Shown: in pieces, positions 5,548-11,794 of the stretch
Numbering within the stretch: position 1 is the stretch's first letter
How the letters are laid out: each line of letters starts with the position of its first letter
NCBI GenBank assembly: GCA_022865725.1
Contig: JALHTP010000215.1
Location: 1 to 14,946, forward strand
Source: Methyloceanibacter sp.
GTDB lineage: Bacteria > Pseudomonadota > Alphaproteobacteria > Rhizobiales > Methyloligellaceae
Direction: 5' to 3'
Length of the DNA: 14,946 nucleotides
Translations under genes and position numbers: made by a program
Notes under the pieces: generated by a model
Database searches by the model: none
What the model was told of the DNA's origin: nothing
What the model saw: the letters and a program-made list of their open reading frames with translations, nothing else

Positions 5548-7146
5548 TTAACGGTACGGCCGGAATGGTTGCACGCGGCAGGCGAGCCAGCCCGCTATCG
5601 CAAGCGCCAGCAACGAGATTTCGAGAACCATTCCGAACTGAACGAAGGGAGTTGGCGGGCCCACTTTGGGCAACTCCGCGTCGATGACGCCTCTCTCGCC
5701 GAGACCGATCTCGGCGAGAATTCGTCCGTAGGCATCGATCACCGCGGAGATGCCGGTATTGGCGGCGCGGGCGACCGGCAAGCCCTGCTCGATGGCGCGC
5801 ACTTGCGCTTGGTGGAAATGCTGATAGGGCCCGGCGCTCGATCCGAACCAGGCATCGTTGGTGACATTGAGGAGCCAGCCCGGCCGCGCCGCTTTCTCGG
5901 TGACCTCGTCGGGGAAGATGATCTCGTAGCAGATCAGCGGACTTGCCGGCGGCGCGCGCGGGATCGCCAGCAGCCGGGGGCCCGTGCCGGGGCTGAAGCC
6001 GCCGCGCACCCCTGTGAGCTGCATGATGCCGAGACTCTCGAGGAAGTCCTGGAAGGGGAGATACTCGCCGAACGGGACGAGATGGATCTTGTCGTAGCTG
6101 CCGATGACGCGGCCCTGATCGTCGACGACCAGCAGGCTGTTATAGATGCGCTCGGCGCCGGCGTCCTCGACGATCCGGCCCGAGCCTACGACGAGAGAGG
6201 TGCCGTCCGGGAGCACGGCGCCGATGGCGAGCAGAGCGTCGGGAGAATCGGCGAGGGGAAAGGGCACCGCCGTCTCGGGCCAGATCACGATGTCGATGCC
6301 GTCGAGCCCCGCAGCGCCCGACTTGGTGAGATCGAGATAGTCGGTGAAGATCTCCGCGCTGTTCTCAGGCGCCCATTTGTTGGCCTGGTCGATATTGGCC
6401 TGCACGATGCGCAAGCGAATGCCCGTGCCGGCCGTATCGGCCGCGGCAAGCCTGCGCTCGCCCCACCCATAGCCAAGCCCGAGCAGAAGCACGAGGAAGA
6501 CGGCGAGCGCCGCGGTTCCTGTGCCTCCCCGCAGCCCCGACTCTCGCGGCGCGAAAATGGCGAACGGGCTCGCGAAGAGGAGGACGGCAAGGAGGCTCAA
6601 GGCATAGACCCCGAACAGCGCCGCGAGCTGCATCAAGGGGAGCGTGCCAAGGAGCCCGTAGCCGACGAGATTCCAGGGAAATCCCGTCAGCACATGGCCG
6701 CGGGCAAACTCGGCAAGCCCAATAGCGACCGCCAAGGCGAAGACCCTGCCGGCCCCCGGCAGCCAGAACAGCATGGCGAAAGCGCAGGCAGCGGCGAAGA
6801 ACAGCGCCATCCCGCCGGGCATCGCCGTCATGACAAAGGGTATCAGCCAGCCATGCCGCAGAGGCTCCACCAGGAAGGCCTCGGCAATCCAATAAAGCCC
6901 GGCGAGGAAATAGCCGAAACCGAACCAGAATCCGATGATCCCGGCGCATTTCACTCTTTGCGAGAGGCTTGTCCGCTGCGCGTGGCAGCCGTCGAGCAGC
7001 CAGATCAGCGGCCCGAAGGTGAGGAACAGCACGGGCCAGGCATGGACCGGCGCAAAAGCGAGGGCCGAGACGGCGCCGATCAGCACGGCGAAGACCGCCC
7101 GGGGTGCGCCTCTAAGCCCAGCGACCCAAGTGGCGGCGCGGGTCAT
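5548..7146 (-). CDS. lnt: Apolipoprotein N-acyltransferase Lnt
   Basis: Lnt is an inner-membrane enzyme that adds the third acyl chain to the N-terminal cysteine of lipoproteins, using phospholipid as donor, the last step of lipoprotein maturation. The 532-residue protein has several hydrophobic helices from 17 to about 225, a periplasmic carbon-nitrogen hydrolase domain at about 243-495, and a last membrane helix at about 503-523. The catalytic triad is in place: E291 in WPETAVPF, K353 in YDKIHLVPFGEYLPF, and C406 in LICYEIIFP. The open frame runs on to 7458, but those residues are an out-of-frame reading of corC. The ATG at 7146 gives a typical N-terminus with a GAGG a few bases upstream. 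It is 43 bases after corC, a usual pairing, and is the last gene of the miaB-phoH-ybeY-corC-lnt run. Confidence 0.97.
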   Translation of the reverse strand: MTRAATWVAGLRGAPRAVFAVLIGAVSALAFAPVHAWPVLFLTFGPLIWLLDGCHAQRTSLSQRVKCAGIIGFWFGFGYFLAGLYWIAEAFLVEPLRHGWLIPFVMTAMPGGMALFFAAACAFAMLFWLPGAGRVFALAVAIGLAEFARGHVLTGFPWNLVGYGLLGTLPLMQLAALFGVYALSLLAVLLFASPFAIFAPRESGLRGGTGTAALAVFLVLLLGLGYGWGERRLAAADTAGTGIRLRIVQANIDQANKWAPENSAEIFTDYLDLTKSGAAGLDGIDIVIWPETAVPFPLADSPDALLAIGAVLPDGTSLVVGSGRIVEDAGAERIYNSLLVVDDQGRVIGSYDKIHLVPFGEYLPFQDFLESLGIMQLTGVRGGFSPGTGPRLLAIPRAPPASPLICYEIIFPDEVTEKAARPGWLLNVTNDAWFGSSAGPYQHFHQAQVRAIEQGLPVARAANTGISAVIDAYGRILAEIGLGERGVIDAELPKVGPPTPFVQFGMVLEISLLALAIAGWLACRVQPFRPYR

Positions 7147-7189
7147 GCCGCCTCGCTCTGCATCGAGACCACCCCGCAGCGCGGCCTCA

Positions 7190-8170
7190 TCAGGCCTTCT
7201 GACTCTCAGTCGTCGCGGCGCCGGCTTCGGTTTCACCCTGCGGGACGTGGATGCGCAGCCGCTTGATCCGCCGCGGGTCGGCTTCCAGCACCTCGAACTC
7301 GATGCCGCTCGAGTGGCGCACGAGCTCGCCGCGGGCCGGGATGCGGCCGGCGATGGAGAAGACGAGGCCGCCAAGCGTGTCGATGTCCTCCTCCTGCTCG
7401 CCCGAGACGAGTTCGACCCCGAGATGCTTCTCCAAATCCTCGACCGGCATCCGCGCATCGGCGATCAGGCCAAGGCGGGGATCGGAGCGGATCAGCGGCT
7501 CGTCTTCTACATCGTGCTCGTCGGCGATCTCGCCGACCACCTCCTCGACCAGGTCCTCGATGGAGACGAGCCCGTCGGTGCCGCCATATTCATCGACCAC
7601 GAGCGCGAGGTGGAGCCGCGTCGTCTGCATCTTGAGCAGAAGATCGAGCACCGACATCGAGTCCGGCACGTAAAGCAGTTCGCGCGTGATGTTCATGGTG
7701 GCGATGGAGCGCTGCAGGTCGACCTTGCCGAGATCGAGGCGCCCCACCCCGCCCGACTCCGCCTCGGCGGTGATCCACGACATCAGGTCGCGGATATGGA
7801 TCATGCCGCGCGGATCGTCGAGCGTCTCGTGGTAGACCGGCAGGCGCGAATGCTCGGCCTGGCGGAACACGCGCATCAGCTCATCGATGGTGACGGTATT
7901 GTCGACCGCGATGATGTCGGCGCGCGGCACCATCACGTCCTCGACGGTAAGCTTGCCGAAGCGGAGGATGCGGCGGAGCATGCTGCGCTCCTGCCCGCTC
8001 AAGGAATCGCTCTTGCTGCGGGCGAGAGCATCCTCGATCAGCTCGCGTAAGTCTGGCTCCTCGCCGAGGCCGAAGGTGGCGAGCAGGCGGTCGAACCAGG
8101 ACGCCTCCTCGTCGGACTGACGTGGCTCATCGGCGGGAAGGTCGTCCTCAGCGACGGGGGTATTGCTCAT
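7190..8170 (-). CDS. corC: CBS-domain protein of the CorC/TlyC hemolysin-like family
   Basis: CorC-type proteins are cytoplasmic. They are named for an effect on magnesium and cobalt efflux, and the hemolysin label in databases is mostly historical. The 326-residue product has a short acidic N-terminus, a pair of CBS domains at about 74-210 (VEDVMVPRADIIAV and LHLALVVDEYGGTDGLVSIEDL), and a CorC/HlyC C-terminal domain at about 225-310. There are no membrane helices, so it lacks the DUF21 domain found in the larger membrane forms. The ATG at 8170 has GGAGG at 8178-8182, 7 bases upstream, and overlaps the ybeY stop as ATGA, so the two are probably translationally coupled. The longer open frame to 8485 is a shadow of ybeY. 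The C-terminal GETEAGAATTESQKA tail is unstructured. Confidence 0.94.
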   Translation of the reverse strand: MSNTPVAEDDLPADEPRQSDEEASWFDRLLATFGLGEEPDLRELIEDALARSKSDSLSGQERSMLRRILRFGKLTVEDVMVPRADIIAVDNTVTIDELMRVFRQAEHSRLPVYHETLDDPRGMIHIRDLMSWITAEAESGGVGRLDLGKVDLQRSIATMNITRELLYVPDSMSVLDLLLKMQTTRLHLALVVDEYGGTDGLVSIEDLVEEVVGEIADEHDVEDEPLIRSDPRLGLIADARMPVEDLEKHLGVELVSGEQEEDIDTLGGLVFSIAGRIPARGELVRHSSGIEFEVLEADPRRIKRLRIHVPQGETEAGAATTESQKA

Positions 8171-8742
8171 GGTGACACCTCCGCGGGGCCTGCCTCTCCC
8201 TCGTCGGCATAGGGGTCGGCAATACCGAGAGAGGCGAGCACCGTTCGTTCGAGAGCTTCCATGCGCTCCGCCTCCGCGTCGTCCATGTGGTCGAGGCCGA
8301 TGAGATGGAGCACGCCGTGGACTACGAGGTGGGAGACATGATCGGGGAACGCGATGTGTTGCGCGCGCGCTTCCTTGAGCGTCGTATCGTAAGCGAGCAC
8401 GATATCGCCGAGATGTCCCGGCGCCTTGACCGCGCCGCCGACGGGAAAGGACAGCACGTTGGTCGCCGCGTCCTTGCCGCGCCAAGTGCGGTTGAGCGCA
8501 CGCATCTCGGCATCGTCGGTGAGGACGAAGGTGACTTGATAACTTCCTTGGGGAAGTGCGGGCGCGGCGTGGATCGCCGCACGCGCGGCCTGCTCGATCC
8601 TGGCGTCGGTCAGCTCGGGGGCGCCCCAGGCACCCGCGTGGCGCTCCACCTCGATGTCGAGCGTCACGCCCGAAGCAGCGGCGCCTTTGCGACTAGGGCC
8701 ACCGTCAGCCACGGCGCGCACCCTTGAGGGGAGCGGATTCAT
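8167..8742 (-). CDS. ybeY: Endoribonuclease YbeY (rRNA maturation factor)
   Basis: YbeY is a zinc-dependent single-strand endoribonuclease involved in 16S rRNA 3'-end maturation and ribosome quality control. The zinc-binding motif HGVLHLIGLDH is intact, with histidines 142, 146 and 152 (numbering from the 8742 start), and the conserved WRGKDAATNVLSFP segment is at 87-100. The product is 191 residues from ATG 8742, longer than E. coli YbeY mainly because of its N-terminus. The start is unsettled. ATG 8742 overlaps phoH by 38 bases and has no ribosome binding site. GTG 8712 has an AAGGG 8 bases upstream and overlaps phoH by only 8 bases. GTG 8667 begins right at the conserved domain. YbeY is known to work with the PhoH-family product of the gene before it, and it overlaps corC by 4 bases. 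Confidence 0.94.
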   Translation of the reverse strand: MNPLPSRVRAVADGGPSRKGAAASGVTLDIEVERHAGAWGAPELTDARIEQAARAAIHAAPALPQGSYQVTFVLTDDAEMRALNRTWRGKDAATNVLSFPVGGAVKAPGHLGDIVLAYDTTLKEARAQHIAFPDHVSHLVVHGVLHLIGLDHMDDAEAERMEALERTVLASLGIADPYADEGEAGPAEVSP

Positions 8743-9805
8743 AGGCGTCGACGATCTTGCCCACCAGCTCGCGGCGGACCACGTCGGCGCGCGTGAAGGC
8801 GATGTGGTCGATCTCCTCGATACCCTCCAGGATGTTGATGGCCTCGAGCAGGCCGGAGTCCTTCCCCGGCGGAAGGTCGACCTGGGTCGGATCGCCGGTC
8901 ACGATCATCTTGCTCTCCTCGCCGAGCCGGGTGAGGAACATCTTGAGCTGCACCGATGTGCAGTTCTGCGCCTCGTCGAGGATGACGATGGCCTGCGAGA
9001 GCGTGCGGCCGCGCATGAAGGCAAGCGGCGCGATCTCGATCACGCCGGTGGCAAGGCCGCGCTCGACCCACTCAGGCGCGAGCACATCGTAAAGCGCGTC
9101 ATAAAGCGGCCTGAGATAAGGGTCGACCTTCTCGCGCATGTCGCCGGGAAGAAAGCCGAGCCGCTCGCCGGCCTCGACCGCGGGCCGCGACAGGATCAGC
9201 CGGTCGCATCGCCCGCTCTCCAGACAGGCTGCGGCAAAGGCGACGGCGAGATAGGTCTTGCCGGTGCCCGCCGGGCCCGTGGCGAAGACGAGATCGTTCC
9301 GTTGCAGCGATGCGAGATAGGCGCTCTGCGCCAGCGTCCGCGCGGTGATCAGGCGTTTCCGCGTGCGGATCTGCTGCGCCTGAGGCAAGCCTTCGCCGGG
9401 CTCGCCGCTCTCGTCGGGCTCGAAGGCGCGGGCATGGCGGATCGCGCCGACCACTTCGCCGGCACCGATCATTTCGCCCTGTGCCAGCCGGCCGTAAAGC
9501 TGCTCGAGCACGGATTTCGCCGTGGCACAGGAGGCTTCGGGCCCCCTTAGGCTGACGGCATTGCCGTTGACCACGGCCTCCACGCCGAGGCGGTCCTCCA
9601 GCACGGCGAGATTTGCGTCATAATCGCCAAGGAGATCGCGCACGAGCCTGATGTCGTCGAAAAACACGACGGTCGGCTCGCCGCCACCATTGGCCTCCGC
9701 GGCGGCAGCCGAGCGCTTCAGCGCCGCTCCCCGCCCGCGTGCCATCGATGCTTTCCGGATGCTGGCCTTGCTGGTCACACGGCCGCCTGAACTGGCTCGC
9801 GCCAT
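8705..9805 (-). CDS. phoH: PhoH-like ATPase (YbeZ)
   Basis: PhoH/YbeZ proteins are cytoplasmic P-loop ATPases with RNA-linked roles, a partner of YbeY in ribosome-related work. In the 366-residue reading, an N-terminal KH-like region at about 44-110 is followed by the ATPase core from about 140. Walker A GPAGTGKT is at 177-184, Walker B VILDEAQN at 274-281, and the sensor-like TGDPTQVDLP at 303-312. The ATG at 9805 would overlap the miaB stop by 31 bases. A second ATG at 9745, 29 bases after that stop and preceded by GGAAAG, gives a 346-residue protein and is about equally plausible; both N-termini are basic and alanine-rich. The 3' end overlaps ybeY. A label of phosphate-starvation protein should be read with care, since this genomic context is the ribosome-linked type. 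Confidence 0.94.
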   Translation of the reverse strand: MARASSGGRVTSKASIRKASMARGRGAALKRSAAAAEANGGGEPTVVFFDDIRLVRDLLGDYDANLAVLEDRLGVEAVVNGNAVSLRGPEASCATAKSVLEQLYGRLAQGEMIGAGEVVGAIRHARAFEPDESGEPGEGLPQAQQIRTRKRLITARTLAQSAYLASLQRNDLVFATGPAGTGKTYLAVAFAAACLESGRCDRLILSRPAVEAGERLGFLPGDMREKVDPYLRPLYDALYDVLAPEWVERGLATGVIEIAPLAFMRGRTLSQAIVILDEAQNCTSVQLKMFLTRLGEESKMIVTGDPTQVDLPPGKDSGLLEAINILEGIEEIDHIAFTRADVVRRELVGKIVDAYESAPLKGARRG

Positions 9806-11190
9806 TCAAACCCCGATTTTATGACACCGGTGAGACTGTTCGGGCTCGTGGCCAAGATGTCAACCGCGGCAATCTGACCGATCAGCTTCTCGGGTCCCTC
9901 CACATGCACCGCCTGGAGATAGGGTGAACGCCCGGCGATCTGACCTGGTTTACGCCCTTGTCGTTCGAACAGCACCTTCAGCCTGCGCCCGACCGTGGCC
10001 CGGTCGAAAGCATGGCGGTCGCCGTCGAGAACGCTCTGCACGGCATGGAGCCGCTGGCGTTTCACCTCTTCAGGCACTTGGCCGTCGAGGCTCGCCGCCG
10101 GCGTCCCCGCCCGCGCGCTATACATAAAGGAGAAGGCCTGGGCAAAGCGGGCGCGGGCGGCAAGCGCCAAGGTCGCCTCGAAATCTTTATCCGTCTCGCC
10201 AGGGAAGCCGACAATAATGTCGGTGGAGAGCGCGATGTCGGGCCGCGCCTCGCGCACTCTCCCGATCACCGCCTCGTACTCAGGCGCCGTGTGCTTCCGG
10301 TTCATCGCCTTGAGCATGCGGTCGGAGCCCGACTGGAAGGGGAGGTGCAGATAGGGCATGAGCTTCGGCGCATCGCCGTGAAGCCGAATCAGCTCCTCGT
10401 CCATGTCGAGCGGGTGGCTCGTGGTGTAGCGGAGCCTCTCGATCGAAGGCACCTCGGCAAGCCGGCGCAAGAGCCTCGCGAGCGTCCATGGGCGCCCATC
10501 GGGACCGGCCCCGTGATAGGCGTTGACGTTCTGCCCTAAGAGCGTGATCTCGCGCGTTCCGTGGCCCGCGAGTCGCTCCACCTCGGCGACGATCTCGGAA
10601 GGCGCGCGCGAGAATTCGGCGCCGCGGGTATAGGGCACCACGCAGAAGGTGCAGAATTTGTCGCAGCCTTCCTGCACGGTGACGAAGGCGGAAATCTGGA
10701 CCTTCCCGCGGGGCCGCTCCGGCAGATGCGCGAATTTCGCCTCAGCCGGGAAATCCGTCGCGACGACGCCTCTGCCCGTCGCTGAAGCCTCGGCCACGAG
10801 ATCGGGGAGGCGATGATAGCTCTGCGGGCCGACCACGATATCGACCACGCGCGCCCGCGCCATGATTTCGGCCCCCTCGGCCTGCGCGACGCACCCCGCG
10901 ACCGCGATCAGCGTATCGCGCCCCTCGCTCCGCCTGCTCTCCTTAACAAGGCGCATGCGGCCGAGCTCCGAATAGACCTTCTCCGCTGCCTTCTCCCGGA
11001 TATGGCAGGTATTGAGGATGACGAGGTCGGCCTCGGCCGGATCCTCGGTCAGAGCATAGCCCTGAGGCTCGAGCGCCTCGGCCATGCGCTCGGAATCGTA
11101 GGCGTTCATCTGGCAGCCGAAGGTCTTGATATGGAGCTTCTTGGGCAATGGTCTCTGGGGGGCTTGTGCCAAGCTCCGTTTGTTGAGCAC
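9775..11190 (-). CDS. miaB: tRNA-2-methylthio-N6-dimethylallyladenosine synthase MiaB
   Basis: MiaB is a radical-SAM enzyme with two iron-sulfur clusters that adds a methylthio group to isopentenyl-adenosine 37 of tRNAs reading UNN codons. Counting from the GTG at 11190, the N-terminal MTTase domain has cluster-binding cysteines in FGCQMN (C26), NTCHIRE (C62) and AGCVAQ (C100). The radical-SAM CxxxCxxC is C176, C180 and C183, within EGCDKFCTFCVVPYTRG. A TRAM domain closes the protein at about 395-465. The frame is open to a TTG at 11208. I prefer GTG 11190 (471 residues) because a GAGG lies 9 bases before it; the added residues are not conserved in the family as I know it. It is the first gene of the miaB-phoH-ybeY-corC-lnt run and is divergent from the Rrf2 regulator gene. 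Confidence 0.96.
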   Translation of the reverse strand: MLNKRSLAQAPQRPLPKKLHIKTFGCQMNAYDSERMAEALEPQGYALTEDPAEADLVILNTCHIREKAAEKVYSELGRMRLVKESRRSEGRDTLIAVAGCVAQAEGAEIMARARVVDIVVGPQSYHRLPDLVAEASATGRGVVATDFPAEAKFAHLPERPRGKVQISAFVTVQEGCDKFCTFCVVPYTRGAEFSRAPSEIVAEVERLAGHGTREITLLGQNVNAYHGAGPDGRPWTLARLLRRLAEVPSIERLRYTTSHPLDMDEELIRLHGDAPKLMPYLHLPFQSGSDRMLKAMNRKHTAPEYEAVIGRVREARPDIALSTDIIVGFPGETDKDFEATLALAARARFAQAFSFMYSARAGTPAASLDGQVPEEVKRQRLHAVQSVLDGDRHAFDRATVGRRLKVLFERQGRKPGQIAGRSPYLQAVHVEGPEKLIGQIAAVDILATSPNSLTGVIKSGFEWREPVQAAV

Positions 11191-11242
11191 TGGCGCCGCC
11201 CTCGTCAAGGGCTAGGAGCGGTCAATTAAGCAAGCTGCCGCA

Positions 11243-11271
11243 TTGATTTGCAGGGGCAAAGTCGCTATTTA
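11243..11271 (+). promoter_or_regulatory. Sigma-70-type promoter of the Rrf2 regulator gene
   Basis: TTGATT (11243-11248) and TATTTA (11266-11271) have the ideal 17-base spacing, and the start would be near 11278, 35 bases before the ATG. The region is AT-rich compared with its surroundings and is shared with the divergent miaB gene, for which I see no equally good promoter. Confidence 0.6.
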
Positions 11272-11291
11272 CCCGATCAATAAAATAGAGT

Positions 11292-11313
11292 TTCGGGGAA
11301 CCGTTTCCCAAAA
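11292..11313. promoter_or_regulatory. Palindrome at the Rrf2 gene start, candidate operator
   Basis: GGGAA (11296-11300) and TTCCC (11305-11309) are perfect arms around CCGT, with outer TT and AA positions (11292-11293 and 11312-11313) also symmetric. The site lies between the predicted transcription start and the ATG, where a recognisable Shine-Dalgarno is lacking. Rrf2 proteins bind imperfect palindromes of about this size, so autoregulation is plausible but unproven. Confidence 0.4.
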
Positions 11314-11759
11314 TGATCTCACAAAAAGCAAAATATGCTCTCCGCGCTTTGGTCGCGCTCGCCCGCGCAGGAGACTCCATGATGATCGGCGAGGTCGCCG
11401 CTCAGGAGCGCATTCCGCGCAAATTCCTCGAGCAAATCCTGCTCGAGCTGAAGCGCCATGGCATCGTCATGAGCAAGCGCGGCAAGCTTGGCGGCTATGC
11501 ACTGCTAATGCCGGCCAGCCAGATCACCTTCGGCCAGGTGTTGCGTATCCTCGACGGCCCGCTCGCGCCGTTGCCCTGCCTGAGCCGCATCGCCTATCGG
11601 CGCTGCGCCGACTGTCGCACCGAGGAAGACTGCGAGATCAGGCATGTCTTTGCCCGCGTCGTGACCTCCGCCCGCGAGGTCCTCGACCGCACCAGCATCG
11701 CCGATGCCATCGCAGGGCCTGAGCAGATCGAAGCTGAGGCTTCCGAGCCCGTCTCTTAG
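11313..11759 (+). CDS. Rrf2-family transcriptional regulator with four cysteines
   Basis: This is the only plus-strand gene. The 148-residue product begins with the Rrf2 winged helix-turn-helix, MISQKAKYALRALVALA, followed by MIGEVAAQERIPRKFLEQIL (24-43) and the wing SKRGKLGGYAL at 54-64. The effector region has four cysteines, C89, C98, C101 and C107, spaced C-x8-C-x2-C-x5-C. IscR, NsrR and RirA use three cysteines at about 92, 98 and 104, so an iron-sulfur cluster or another metal is likely but the arrangement is not theirs. It could sense iron, redox state or sulfur supply; the target genes are not evident. A good promoter and a palindrome lie just upstream. The stop is 35 bases from the convergent pbpC stop. 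A specific gene name is not justified. Confidence 0.92.
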   Translation: MISQKAKYALRALVALARAGDSMMIGEVAAQERIPRKFLEQILLELKRHGIVMSKRGKLGGYALLMPASQITFGQVLRILDGPLAPLPCLSRIAYRRCADCRTEEDCEIRHVFARVVTSAREVLDRTSIADAIAGPEQIEAEASEPVS

Positions 11760-11769
11760 GGCTCATTTT

Positions 11770-11783
11770 TTGGCGCTAGCCAA
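11770..11783. repeat. Short hairpin between the convergent Rrf2 and pbpC genes
   Basis: TTGGC and GCCAA flank GCTA, giving a small stem-loop in the 35-base gap between two convergent stops. A run of T precedes it on the plus strand (so A follows it on the minus strand), which is the wrong side for a standard intrinsic terminator on either strand. It may still contribute to termination; weak. Confidence 0.3.
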
Positions 11784-11794
11784 TTGTCTGAAAG

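Noticed and set aside
5569..7266. A 565-codon plus-strand open frame opposite lnt
   Set aside because: It is highly charged, repetitive and without known motifs; lnt has an intact catalytic triad on the other strand.
7147..7458. N-terminal extension of lnt into corC
   Set aside because: The extra 104 residues are arginine-serine-rich frame-shifted corC sequence; the ATG at 7146 gives a normal Lnt start.
8171..8485. N-terminal extension of corC into ybeY
   Set aside because: The residues are an off-frame reading of ybeY; GGAGG 7 bases before ATG 8170 settles the start.
11760..11794. Bidirectional intrinsic terminator between the Rrf2 gene and pbpC
   Set aside because: The T run is on the wrong side of the small stem for both transcripts, so I kept it only as a weak hairpin.
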